Positions 1 through 8,484 of a stretch of DNA of 64,000 nucleotides are shown here, one piece after another; within the stretch, counting starts at the first letter, position 1, and every line of letters begins with the position of its first letter. Location: assembly GCF_035989245.1 (NCBI RefSeq), contig NZ_JAYMFF010000011.1:62001-126000 (forward strand), given 5' to 3'. Under the pieces are notes generated by a model. That model was not told where the DNA came from, made no database searches, and saw only the letters and a program-made list of their open reading frames with translations. The position numbers were made by a program, and so were the translations under genes. Source of the DNA: Adlercreutzia wanghongyangiae. GTDB taxonomy: Bacteria > Actinomycetota > Coriobacteriia > Coriobacteriales > Eggerthellaceae.

Positions 1-3000
1 TTCGACCACGAGTAGTCCTCGTCGTAATGGGCTTTCTTGCCGAAGTAGGCCACCGAGTTGGTGTCCAGCGAAACATTGGGATACACCTTCACGCCGTTCA
101 TGGTGAAGGGGGTGAAGTTGTTGGTGTAGGGCAACGCCAGCAGGAACACGCGGTTGTTGGGTGCGTTGGGGTTGCCATCGGTTTTGGGCACCAGGGTGCC
201 GCCCTGGTCGCGGGTGACCACGAAGGTAATCTGGGCATCCATGCCGCCGGTCTGATAGCTGATAGGCCGCATGAGCGGGTTGCCGCTGTTATCGGTCAGC
301 GCCATGAAGGTGTCGATGTTCGAGAACTTGTCCAGGTCAAGCTCGTCCCAGATGACGTCGTCCAAGGCCGTTACATCGTAGATGAGCACACCGCCCTCGT
401 TCGGCTTGCCCTGTAGGCGGTAGGGTTTGCCAGTTTTGTCGTCGATGGCGCCGGGGTTTTCCTGATGAACGGAGGGCACCGCACGGCCGTCTTCCGTCCA
501 GGCCATAATCTCCTCGGGCCGCATGCCACCGCCGCCGTAGCTCTCGCCGGTCATGCGGAAGGTGTAGCCCAAGTCGTCGATGACGGTATCGGCATCGGCC
601 GACAGGTTCTTGGTCTCGATGCGGTACACCATGTAGTTGTACTTGTCCCACATGGCCGGCGACCACTTGTTGGTCACCGTGGTGGTCCATTCAAGGTTCG
701 TCTTGATGAAGGTGATGGTACGGGCCTGGGTGGCGCCGTCATCCATGTTGCCGGGCTCCACGTCCTTGCGGCACGCATACTCGGTGGACATGTCGTTGTA
801 CACGTAGTTCGAGCCGCCCACCTGCACCGAGGCGCCGGTGTTCTCGGGAATCTCACCGATGAACTTCACCTGGAACTCGGGGCGCTTGAAGTTCAGGCCC
901 ATCTCGCCGCGGCCGTTGGAGCCACGGTAGCTCAGCGTGAAGGTGCCGGTGAAGCCGTCGGGATAGTAGGCGCTGTTGTTCCAGTTCTGGGCCGTGATGC
1001 GACGGTTGCGGTCGTCGACGATGTCCCACTCCTTGAAGATGTTGGAGTCGGGCACCAGCACCAGGCGCATCGAGTTGTAGTTGCCCACCGGCCCGTTCAC
1101 GGGATTGCTCATGTACTGGCGGCGGATTTCCTCGTAGGTGTAGGCCGACATGATGGCGCCGGTGGCCTGCTCCTTATATAAGTAGGGAATGGTCACCTTG
1201 AACGAGGTCTTCTGCAGCATGCTGCCCACCCAGCCCTGCTGGAAGCCGAAGGTCATGTTCAGGTTCATGCGGGTGAGGTCGGTGGACTTCACCAGATAGG
1301 CCAGCTCGCCCTTCGATGTGTCGGCACCGGGCACCAGCTCGTTTTCCGACAGCAGCAGCGGATGGGGGTTGATGACGCTGTCGGGCGACACATTCGAGCG
1401 CGGTGTGGCGTACAGCGGCATGGCGGCAAACAGGCGCGCCTCGGGCGCGAGGGCGGCGGCATCGTCGGCTGCGGCATCCTGCGCGGCATCGGCATCGGCA
1501 TCGGTGCCGTCGGCATCGTCGCCATCAGCGTCCTCGTCGCCGTCACCCTCGCCGTCACCATCATCATCGGAGTCGGAGCCGTTAGGCTCGGCGGGCGTGG
1601 CGGGGGCCGCACTCCCACTCACGGGAATGAAGCGGCTCTTCAGATTCACCACGTTGGCGTGGTACACGCTGGCGCCCTCTTCCTGGGCCAGGGCCTGCAG
1701 GCGCAAATCGGCACGTACCTCGGCGTAGGTCACCGGTGCTTCGGGGTTTTCCTCGGTGGGGCCGGCCTCCACCACCAGCGCGCCCTCGTCGTAGGGCACC
1801 GCCACATACAGCTTGCGAGTGCTGCCCGGTTTGATAACGCCCTCATCGCCCTCGCAGCGCACACTGATGGTGCCGTCGGGCACCACGGTGTAGCTGAGCG
1901 GAGCCAAATCCAGCGCCTCCAGCGTGGCAGGGTCAGCCGGGTCCAGGGAGGCCACCTGCTCGTCGGAAAGGTCGGTCACATCCAGCACCACAGCGCCGCC
2001 CATGCCGGGCACGCCGACGAACTCGTGGTCGGCCAAGGTATTCACATCGGTGATCACCGCGCCCTCGTCGTCCTGGTTGACCACCCAGCCCTCGGGAGCC
2101 TCTTCGCCGTCGGTGGCCACGCGGTAGGCAGCCAGCTCGGACAGCGGCACGCCGCCCTTGTCCTGCCAGTCGGCGGGCCACGCGGCCGTCAGCATGAACG
2201 AAGTGGCCGGCTCAGAATCGGCAGGCACCGTGAAGGCCGCCAGGGTCTTGTTCCAGCCGCGGCCGCGGCCGTCCATCTGGGGCATCTGGGGCGTGCCCAC
2301 GGTGCGGGCATCCAACGTGGCGCCGGTGGCCCCGGCGCTGTTCGCCACGGTGATAGATCCGATGGCGCTGCGCAGCACGCGGGCCGTGGACACCTTCGGT
2401 TTACCGGTGGCCGGGTTAACCGCCGCCGTCGTATAGCTGTGGAACTCGTAGCCGAAGCGCACGGCCGCCGAGGCGCCCTCGGGCACCGAGCCTGCGAATC
2501 CCAGCGAGAACGACGGAGCCAGGGCATCGGCCGCCAGCTGCAGGTTGCCGTCGGCTCCCTCGTAGCGCAGCACCACGTGACCGCTCACGCCCGCCTGCAA
2601 ATCTTCTTGGCTCATCCGGCGATAGGCGCCGGCATGCTCCTGCCACACCGACCACTGGGCCGGCACATCGTCGGCGAACAACGCCACGCGGGGCGCCTTC
2701 TGCTGGGCCTCGTCGTCGGGCAGGTTCGCCAGCGCGCGCTCGATGAGGGCGGCGGCATCGTCGGCGGTATCCGGGTCGTCGGCCTCCAGCTGGGCTAAGG
2801 CCGTCTGGGCGCGCCATTCCTCTTCCGAAAGCGTGCCCTCCACCGCGTCGCCCACCGCGTACAGGTAGGGCAGCTCCAAGGTCAGCACCACGGGGTCGTT
2901 CGCGTCGGTGCCGCCGATATGGCCGCCGGCCAGGGTAAGGCCCAGGTTGCCCAGATCGTAGCGCACGCGCAGCTTGCGATCCTGCAGCTGGTAGCCCACC

Positions 3001-3500
3001 GTGCTGTTCAGGGGCGCACCCCATGCCACCAGCGCCGGGCTGATGCGGGAGGCGATGTCGTCGGGATCGGAGAAGTCCTCGGCCGCGCCGGGCAGCACCT
3101 GGTCGGCGGAGGTCAGGCCCTCGGGCGCCAAGCCCGAAAGGTCGCTGGAGGCCAGCTGCTTGCGAGCGGCATCCCAGGGCGAGGCGGCCGCCTCGTCGGC
3201 CGTATCGGCCGCGTCGGACGAGGGATCATCGGCCGCGTTCGCAGTATCGGCGTCGTCGCCGGTAGGCTCAGGCGACTCGCCGGCCTCGCCGTACAGGGCA
3301 CGCTCGCCCAAGGGCAGCGGCGCGCTGGGGGACGCGGGGGCCGCCTGGGCATCGGTGATCAACGGGCTGAGGCTGGTGGTGTCGAACATGGTAACGGCCA
3401 GCAGCACCGCCATAACGGCGGACACCACCCGCACCCAGCGCTTCGTGCGGAACGAGGGCAGCACAGCCGTCGTCTCGGATCCGGAGGCGGCAGGTGTCAT
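1..3500 (-). CDS. Large secreted surface protein, 3' end outside the window
   Basis: One frame stays open from the ATG at 3500 to the window edge, at least 1166 codons. The N-terminus has a basic patch (about residues 19-24), a hydrophobic core (25-39) and a likely signal-peptidase site after the AQA at 51-53, so the protein is probably exported by Sec. After an Asp/Ala-rich linker come long beta-type regions without a family I recognise. A run of almost only Asp, Gly, Glu and Ala lies at about residues 640-680. Length, secretion and the acidic linker suggest a cell-wall or adhesin-like protein. Any LPXTG or other anchor would lie beyond base 1. A longer start at 3573 has a better ribosome site but is out of frame because of the G10 run at 3512-3521. 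Function unknown. Confidence 0.75.
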   Translation of the reverse strand, partial: MTPAASGSETTAVLPSFRTKRWVRVVSAVMAVLLAVTMFDTTSLSPLITDAQAAPASPSAPLPLGERALYGEAGESPEPTGDDADTANAADDPSSDAADTADEAAASPWDAARKQLASSDLSGLAPEGLTSADQVLPGAAEDFSDPDDIASRISPALVAWGAPLNSTVGYQLQDRKLRVRYDLGNLGLTLAGGHIGGTDANDPVVLTLELPYLYAVGDAVEGTLSEEEWRAQTALAQLEADDPDTADDAAALIERALANLPDDEAQQKAPRVALFADDVPAQWSVWQEHAGAYRRMSQEDLQAGVSGHVVLRYEGADGNLQLAADALAPSFSLGFAGSVPEGASAAVRFGYEFHSYTTAAVNPATGKPKVSTARVLRSAIGSITVANSAGATGATLDARTVGTPQMPQMDGRGRGWNKTLAAFTVPADSEPATSFMLTAAWPADWQDKGGVPLSELAAYRVATDGEEAPEGWVVNQDDEGAVITDVNTLADHEFVGVPGMGGAVVLDVTDLSDEQVASLDPADPATLEALDLAPLSYTVVPDGTISVRCEGDEGVIKPGSTRKLYVAVPYDEGALVVEAGPTEENPEAPVTYAEVRADLRLQALAQEEGASVYHANVVNLKSRFIPVSGSAAPATPAEPNGSDSDDDGDGEGDGDEDADGDDADGTDADADAAQDAAADDAAALAPEARLFAAMPLYATPRSNVSPDSVINPHPLLLSENELVPGADTSKGELAYLVKSTDLTRMNLNMTFGFQQGWVGSMLQKTSFKVTIPYLYKEQATGAIMSAYTYEEIRRQYMSNPVNGPVGNYNSMRLVLVPDSNIFKEWDIVDDRNRRITAQNWNNSAYYPDGFTGTFTLSYRGSNGRGEMGLNFKRPEFQVKFIGEIPENTGASVQVGGSNYVYNDMSTEYACRKDVEPGNMDDGATQARTITFIKTNLEWTTTVTNKWSPAMWDKYNYMVYRIETKNLSADADTVIDDLGYTFRMTGESYGGGGMRPEEIMAWTEDGRAVPSVHQENPGAIDDKTGKPYRLQGKPNEGGVLIYDVTALDDVIWDELDLDKFSNIDTFMALTDNSGNPLMRPISYQTGGMDAQITFVVTRDQGGTLVPKTDGNPNAPNNRVFLLALPYTNNFTPFTMNGVKVYPNVSLDTNSVAYFGKKAHYDEDYSWS

Positions 3501-3511
3501 AGGCCCTGACA

Positions 3512-3521
3512 CCCCCCCCCC
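3512..3521 (-). repeat. G10 homopolymer near the 5' end of the surface gene
   Basis: Ten consecutive C on the plus strand read as G10 on the coding strand. A start ATG at 3573 follows a GGGGAT ribosome site, and its frame (MDKRTTDHTLAIEENRSRGGG) runs off the surface protein frame after the tract. Removing one G, or adding two, would join the 3573 start to the long frame. Such tracts in surface genes are classic slipped-strand phase switches. A sequencing or assembly error in the homopolymer is the main alternative. Confidence 0.7.
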
Positions 3522-3647
3522 GTGAGCGATTTTCCTCGATGGCCAACGTATGATCGGTCGTCCGTTTATCCATGGTTGATCCCCAGATTCAATCCTTCGT
3601 TTATGCTTCGTCGAGCCCCCGTGCACCGGCTTTCGCGCGTGTCATTC

Positions 3648-3668
3648 CCCACCTTTTTCGCAGGTGGG
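3648..3668 (-). promoter_or_regulatory. Leader hairpin upstream of the surface gene
   Basis: A 7-bp perfect stem (CCCACCT and AGGTGGG) closes a 7-base loop in the untranslated leader, about 75 bases upstream of the 3573 start. Its role is unknown. It could stabilise the long leader or modulate translation. Confidence 0.35.
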
Positions 3669-3704
3669 CACACGAAAATACGGCATAGGTGCCCAATCCT
3701 GTTC

Positions 3705-3733
3705 ATTTTAGAACGATTAAGGGCCAACTTCAA
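3705..3733 (-). promoter_or_regulatory. Sigma70-type promoter of the surface gene
   Basis: On the minus strand TTGAAG (3728-3733) is followed after 17 bases by TAAAAT (3705-3710). Transcription would start near 3698, which gives a leader of about 125 bases before the ATG at 3573. The surrounding 250 bases are much more AT-rich than the rest of the window. Four TTGAC boxes lie just upstream at 3783, 3817, 3836 and 3847 on the plus strand. Confidence 0.6.
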
Positions 3734-3855
3734 CAAAACGGTTTCAGTTCATCAACCGTTCCATGGCGACAAAAATAAGGGTTTGACCAGGTAAAATATC
3801 GGTATTAGATGAAAATTTGACCAAAAAATGCAAAGTTGACACTTTGTTGACAAAA

Positions 3856-3884
3856 GAAAAAGGACACGAAATCGTGCCCTTTTC
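3856..3884 (-). terminator. Rho-independent terminator of nhaA
   Basis: On the minus strand an AAAAGGGCACG arm pairs through one G-U wobble with CGTGTCCTTTT, followed by TTCTTTTG. It sits about 50 bases after the nhaA stop codon. The remainder of the 361-bp gap 3574-3934 holds the surface gene promoter and leader and no further gene. Confidence 0.7.
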
Positions 3885-3934
3885 CCTGATCGTTAAGGTA
3901 ATTAATGGAACCCGCGATGCCGCGGTCCAATGCC

Positions 3935-5548
3935 CTACGGACGCGTACCCGTCACATCCTCGGCCTCGGCCGCCTCAGCCTCGTCGACCATCGCGCGGGC
4001 CGTCTCGTGCAGCACGAACTCGGCCACGCCGCCCTCGGCCTCAAGCACCTCGCGCACATCGTCGACCAGTTCCTCGTCGCCTAAGCCCAGCACCACGTTG
4101 TCGGCGCGGTCGGCCGCCTCCTCGCCGGCCGTCTGGCGCACCACTTCGTCCAGCGACGCCGACACGTAGGAGATGCCCTGACGCTCGGCGGCCTTCGCCT
4201 GCATGAACAGGAACAAGAAGCCCACCACGCCGGCCAGAAGCGAGGCCGACAAGATGCCGATCTTCGCATCGGCTACCAGCACCGCATCGGGGAAGGCCAG
4301 ATTCGCCACGAAGATGGCCATGGTGAAGCCCACGCCGCCCAAGATGCCCGCGCCCAGCATGTGCACCCAGTTCACATGATCGGGCAGGCTGGCAATTCTG
4401 AGTTTCACCGTCAGGAAGCTGAACAGCATGATGCCGATGGGCTTGCCCAGAAGCAGGCCGAAGAACACACCGAAGAACACCGGGCTGGACACCATGGCCA
4501 GCACGTCGCCGCCCAAGAAGCTCACGTCGGCGTTGGTCAGCGCGAACAGGGGCAGCACGGCGAAGTACACCCACGGGTACAGCATATGCTCCAGGCGCGT
4601 GGCCGGGGGCACCACCTGGCGCGCCACGCTGGACAGGCGCGTCACCGTGAACATGTAGCCCTTCTGCAGCACCACGGGCTCGGTTTCCACATAGGCATCG
4701 CGGGCCTCGCGCACCCGATCGCCCGACCAGGTCATGAACTTCTGCAGGTCGACCCGCGAGCCGGTGGGAATGGTGAAGGCCAGAAGCACGCCGGCGATGG
4801 TGGAGTGCACGCCCGACATGAACACCGCGAACCATAACAGGCAGCCGATGAGCATATAGGGGGCCAGCGAGTACACATGGGCCCGGTTCAGCAGCACCAG
4901 CACCACCAGAATGACCGCCGCCACGGCCAGCCACATAAGCGAGGGGCTCTGACCGTAGAAGATGGCGATGACCAGGATGGCGATGATGTCATCGGCCACA
5001 GCCAGCGTGGACAAAAACACGCGCACGCCGTTGGGCACGCGGTTGCCGAGCAGCGCCATAATGCCCAAGGCAAAGGCGATGTCGGTGGCCGTGGGCACGC
5101 CCCAACCATGGGAGGTCTCGGGATTGCCCGCGTTGAACAGCGAGTAGATGACGATGGGGGCCAGCACGCCGCCGACGGCCGCGATGATGGGCAGCGCCGC
5201 CTGGCGGATGTTCGTTAACTCGCCCACGGTCATCTCGTACTTGATTTCCAAGCCCACCAGAAGGAAGAACACGGCCATGAAGATGTCGTTGATGATGTGG
5301 GCCAGCGACATCTCGCCGATAAAGCCGCCTACGCCCACCACCACGTGGGTATGCCAGAATTCCTCGAAGGGCTCGAAGGCCGGGGAGTTCGCGACGATGA
5401 GCGCCACGATGGCCGCCGCCAGCATGATGCCGGCCGCTTTCGTGGACGAACTGGTGAACTGAACCACCTTCAGCCAGCGGCGCTGATGGCCCTGCACTTC
5501 ATCGATGAAGATATGATGGGGATCGGGATTCTTCGCTGTGGGCTGCAT
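3935..5548 (-). CDS. nhaA: Na+/H+ antiporter NhaA
   Basis: This is a 537-residue integral membrane antiporter that exchanges external protons for cytoplasmic Na+ and so controls pH and sodium. The segment LAVADDIIAILVIA matches the double-aspartate transport site of NhaA proteins, and about a dozen hydrophobic helices follow the usual NhaA order. Typical NhaA proteins have about 390 residues. Here roughly 80-100 extra acidic residues follow the last helix (from about AERQGISYVS), probably a cytoplasmic tail, as in several actinobacterial homologues. The ATG at 5548 follows a GAGGAAG ribosome site. It is transcribed alone, with a terminator downstream and the divergent hpf gene upstream. Confidence 0.93.
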   Translation of the reverse strand: MQPTAKNPDPHHIFIDEVQGHQRRWLKVVQFTSSSTKAAGIMLAAAIVALIVANSPAFEPFEEFWHTHVVVGVGGFIGEMSLAHIINDIFMAVFFLLVGLEIKYEMTVGELTNIRQAALPIIAAVGGVLAPIVIYSLFNAGNPETSHGWGVPTATDIAFALGIMALLGNRVPNGVRVFLSTLAVADDIIAILVIAIFYGQSPSLMWLAVAAVILVVLVLLNRAHVYSLAPYMLIGCLLWFAVFMSGVHSTIAGVLLAFTIPTGSRVDLQKFMTWSGDRVREARDAYVETEPVVLQKGYMFTVTRLSSVARQVVPPATRLEHMLYPWVYFAVLPLFALTNADVSFLGGDVLAMVSSPVFFGVFFGLLLGKPIGIMLFSFLTVKLRIASLPDHVNWVHMLGAGILGGVGFTMAIFVANLAFPDAVLVADAKIGILSASLLAGVVGFLFLFMQAKAAERQGISYVSASLDEVVRQTAGEEAADRADNVVLGLGDEELVDDVREVLEAEGGVAEFVLHETARAMVDEAEAAEAEDVTGTRP

Positions 5549-5785
5549 GCCTGCTTCCTCGCTTCTCTACGCTCGTGCCTCTTCTTCGCTTAGATAAAAA
5601 ACCGTTATCTTGCAGCGCTAAATTACCCAATGAATATTAGCAGAATTGCGTTATGCTTGTTTCTCATGTTGATGAGTGGACATGCACGCTACATTAAACT
5701 GGTTCCGGGAAACCGGCCGTGCCGTAGCCTGCGGCCGCACCCATTGGCATGTTGTTGTAAGTCCCGAGTTAAAGAGGTGGAAATC

Positions 5786-6370
5786 ATGACGATCACCGTG
5801 TCCGGACGCAAAATGCCCGTCACCGACGCCCTTCGTCAATACGCCGAGGAGAAGGTGGGCAACGCCATCAAGGCCGTGGACGCCGACACCGTTTCCACGG
5901 AAGTTGTCCTGTATACCGAGAAGAACCCGGCCAACCCGCTGCCGGCCATCTGCGAGGTGACCGTGCGCATCAAGGGTCACATCGTGCGCGTGGAGGAAAG
6001 CGAAGAGGACATGTACGCCGCCATCGACGTGGCCGCCGCCAAGGTCGCCCGTCAGCTGCGCAAGTACAAGACCCGCGTGCTGGACAAGAAGGTGCGCGCC
6101 ACCGAGCGCATCGTCGATTTCGCCCATGAGGATGCCCGTCCCGAGAGCGACCTCGATCTGGATCGTCTGATGGACGAACTGGCTGATGACGAGATCGTGC
6201 GCCGCAAGGAGACCGAGTTCACGCCCATGACCGAAGAAGAGGCGCTCATCCAGATCGACCTTCTGGGTCACGACTTTTTCGCGTACACTGATCGCGACAC
6301 CAACCTGGTGCACATCCTGTACCGCCGCGAGGACGGCGGCTACGGTCTGCTCACGCAAAAGGAGGATTAG
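5786..6370 (+). CDS. hpf: Ribosome hibernation promoting factor, long form
   Basis: The protein has 194 residues. The N-terminal domain (about 1-100, starting MTITVSGRKMPVTDALRQYA) is the S30AE fold that binds the decoding centre of the 30S subunit. The C-terminal domain (about 135-194, with EFTPMTEEEALIQIDLLGHDF and FAYTDRDT) is the dimerisation part of long HPF proteins that joins two 70S ribosomes into an inactive 100S particle. I chose the ATG at 5786 because AAGAGGTGG lies eight bases upstream and all homology begins there. The frame opens further upstream, but that stretch lacks family features. The acyl carrier protein gene follows after three bases, so the two are probably cotranscribed. 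Confidence 0.93.
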   Translation: MTITVSGRKMPVTDALRQYAEEKVGNAIKAVDADTVSTEVVLYTEKNPANPLPAICEVTVRIKGHIVRVEESEEDMYAAIDVAAAKVARQLRKYKTRVLDKKVRATERIVDFAHEDARPESDLDLDRLMDELADDEIVRRKETEFTPMTEEEALIQIDLLGHDFFAYTDRDTNLVHILYRREDGGYGLLTQKED

Positions 6371-6373
6371 TTC

Positions 6374-6592
6374 ATGGCCACTATCGACACCATCGCCGGC
6401 GTTCTCGAGAGCAACCTCGACATCGACCCCGCCACCGTCACCCCCGAGGCGACCTTCGAGTCGCTCGGCATCGACTCCCTGGACATGGTGGAGCTCATCT
6501 GCGATCTGGAGGAGGCCTGCGAGGTCGACTTCGGCGAGCCCGAGGGCCTCGTCACCGTGGGCGATCTGGTTGCCTACATCGACTCCCTGTAA
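6374..6592 (+). CDS. acpP: Acyl carrier protein
   Basis: This 72-residue acidic protein carries the motif GIDSLDMVEL. Its serine is the attachment site for the 4'-phosphopantetheine arm that carries growing acyl chains in fatty acid synthesis. Length and charge fit a free-standing ACP. Its ribosome site AAGGAGG lies inside the last codons of hpf, so translation is likely coupled. A strong terminator follows at once. It is separated from other fatty-acid genes, so it may serve a different acyl pathway, although the sequence looks like a standard housekeeping ACP. Confidence 0.9.
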   Translation: MATIDTIAGVLESNLDIDPATVTPEATFESLGIDSLDMVELICDLEEACEVDFGEPEGLVTVGDLVAYIDSL

Positions 6593-6620
6593 GTCGCCCG
6601 CCGTATAACGGCACCTGCAA

Positions 6621-6654
6621 AGGCCCCGCAACTCCGGTTGCGGGGCCTTTTTTC
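6621..6654 (+). terminator. Terminator after acpP
   Basis: A 12-bp perfect stem (AGGCCCCGCAAC paired with GTTGCGGGGCCT) with a TCCG loop is followed by six T. It ends the hpf-acpP unit and faces the convergent folC gene. Confidence 0.95.
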
Positions 6655-6760
6655 TTCCAGAGCTGGCGGGCGGCCTGAAGCGGCATCCTCCGTAGGGCAA
6701 GGGCTCTGCCCTTGCCGCCCTCTGGCCGCGGGGCTTTTCCTTACCCAGGCCGCCCGCCTC

Positions 6761-8140
6761 TCATGCCCGCAAATCGCCGATGGCGTACAGGGTGCCGAAG
6801 GCCACGGCAACGCCATCGGGGCCGGCGGCGGTGCGAGCGGCGGCGAAGGCATCGGCCGGGCTCGCGCACGCTTGCACCGGCACGGCATCGGCGCGATCTG
6901 CGTTGGCGAGTTCCGCGCGTATGCATGCGGCCAGCTCGGCGGCGGGAAGGGACCGCGGGTTCGCCGGTGCGTACACGTGGAAACTGGCAGCCCAGGGGGC
7001 GACAGCGCGCACCATGGCCGGATAGTCCTTATCGGCCAGCACACCCAAGGCGAAGTGCACGGTGCCCCGCCCCGGGGCCCCAAGCAGATCGGCAAGCGAG
7101 TCGGCCAGGGCCTCGGCACCCTGGGGGTTGTGCCCCCCGTCCACGATGGCAAGAGGCGACGTTCCCACCACTTCGAAGCGCCCGGGCCACCGAGCCGTGG
7201 CGATGCCGACGGCTTCAGCGTCGTCCGAGATATCCCACCCGCGCTCGCGCAGCACACGTGCCACCTCCAAAGCGAGTGCCGCGTTATAGGGCTGATAGCT
7301 GCCCAAAAGCTGCGTCTCGAAGGCACGCCCCCGGTAGGCGAACCGACGCCGGAGGGGCACGGCGGGACCGTCTCCCCCTTCGCCCGGCTCAGCACCACGA
7401 ACGCCCTCGCCTTCGACCTCGCCGGCCCCCCGCTCGGCCCCCAGCACCAGCGGCTCCACCGCAAGCTGCGCGAAGTCGGGCACCGTAAGCGCGCACCCCT
7501 GCGCCTCGGCGGCAGCGCGCACCACGGCCATGGCCTCGGGCTCCTGGGGCCAGCTGACCACCGGCGCACCCGCCTTCACGATGCCGGCCTTCTCCCCCCC
7601 CACCGCGGCCAGGGTATCGCCCAGAAGATCGGTGTGATCGAGCCCGATGCGGCAGACAACGCTCGCCTCGGGCGCATCGATGACGTTCGTGGCGTCCAGC
7701 CGGCCCCCGAGACCCACCTCCAGCACCACGATGTCGCACGCGCTGGCACGGAAGTGCTCGAAGGCCACGGCGGCCATCAGCTCGAACTCGGTGGGATGGT
7801 CGCCCGACGCCGCCTCCACGGCCTCGGCATGGGGCCGCACGATCTCCACCGCGCGCGCCAGCTCATCGGCGGTAATGTTCGCGCCGTTCACCCGGATGCG
7901 CTCCTCGAAGCAGAACACGAAAGGGCTCGTGAACAGCCCCACGCGAAAGCCCGCAGCTTGCAGCATGCCAGCCAAATACGCGCAGGTCGACCCCTTCCCG
8001 TTGGTGCCCGCCACATGCACGAAGCGCAGGCTGTCCTGAGGGCGTCCCATGCGCTCCAGCAAGTCGACCATACGGTCGAGCCCCAGACGCGACGCCTGCC
8101 AACGCGGTGTGTTAATCCACGCCACCGGATCGAATACCAT
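6761..8140 (-). CDS. folC: Bifunctional folylpolyglutamate synthase / dihydrofolate synthase
   Basis: This 459-residue Mur-ligase-type enzyme adds glutamate to dihydropteroate or tetrahydrofolate with ATP. The P-loop GTNGKGST lies near residue 46, followed by the SPF segment typical of FolC (GLFTSPFVF). EVGLGGRLDATNV and the C-terminal DGGHNPQGAEAL are further family signatures. An insertion rich in Glu and Gly sits near the middle (about residues 245-270). The ATG at 8140 has AAGGAGC upstream. The longer frame upstream is Arg/Ala-rich, has no homology and was rejected. Confidence 0.93.
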   Translation of the reverse strand: MVFDPVAWINTPRWQASRLGLDRMVDLLERMGRPQDSLRFVHVAGTNGKGSTCAYLAGMLQAAGFRVGLFTSPFVFCFEERIRVNGANITADELARAVEIVRPHAEAVEAASGDHPTEFELMAAVAFEHFRASACDIVVLEVGLGGRLDATNVIDAPEASVVCRIGLDHTDLLGDTLAAVGGEKAGIVKAGAPVVSWPQEPEAMAVVRAAAEAQGCALTVPDFAQLAVEPLVLGAERGAGEVEGEGVRGAEPGEGGDGPAVPLRRRFAYRGRAFETQLLGSYQPYNAALALEVARVLRERGWDISDDAEAVGIATARWPGRFEVVGTSPLAIVDGGHNPQGAEALADSLADLLGAPGRGTVHFALGVLADKDYPAMVRAVAPWAASFHVYAPANPRSLPAAELAACIRAELANADRADAVPVQACASPADAFAAARTAAGPDGVAVAFGTLYAIGDLRA

Positions 8141-8484
8141 GCCGTGCTCCTTTCCCTCGCCCGCACACCCGCAAGCTGCTCCCATCGTGCGTCGACCACG
8201 CGCGTGCGGCCGCCGACAGCCCGGTCGCGAACCCGCAGACGCAGCTCCTCGCGCCGCAGCTCCCGATCGCATTGCCGCGAGCGCAGGGCCGCAAGCCCGC
8301 ACGCCGCCGCATCGCGCCCCCCGCCCGCATTACCACAGACGCAGGGGTCATAGGTCTGCATACCACCACGCCGTCACCGGAGACGGCGAGCCACAAGTAA
8401 GTGACAGATGATGCCACGAAAAACCTTAGCGCACGGCTCATTCTATACTGGGTGGGCAGAGAAGGGCGCCGAGAGGAGGAACCG
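8141..8484. other. Divergent intergenic region folC / corA-like
   Basis: This 344-bp gap holds no gene I can support. A TATACT box at 8444-8449 on the plus strand is a likely -10 for the CorA-type gene. No good -35 is visible, so its use is uncertain. The folC promoter is not obvious. Confidence 0.4.

Noticed and set aside
1362..2798. Long plus-strand frame rich in His, Arg and Gly opposite the surface gene
   Set aside because: It mirrors the codons of the minus-strand surface gene, has no ribosome site and shows no family. The minus frame is open for more than 3400 bases with a signal peptide.
8141..8361. Arg/Ala-rich N-terminal extension of folC and overlapping frames
   Set aside because: The FolC family begins at MVFDPVAW with AAGGAGC in front; the upstream part has no homology and no ribosome site.
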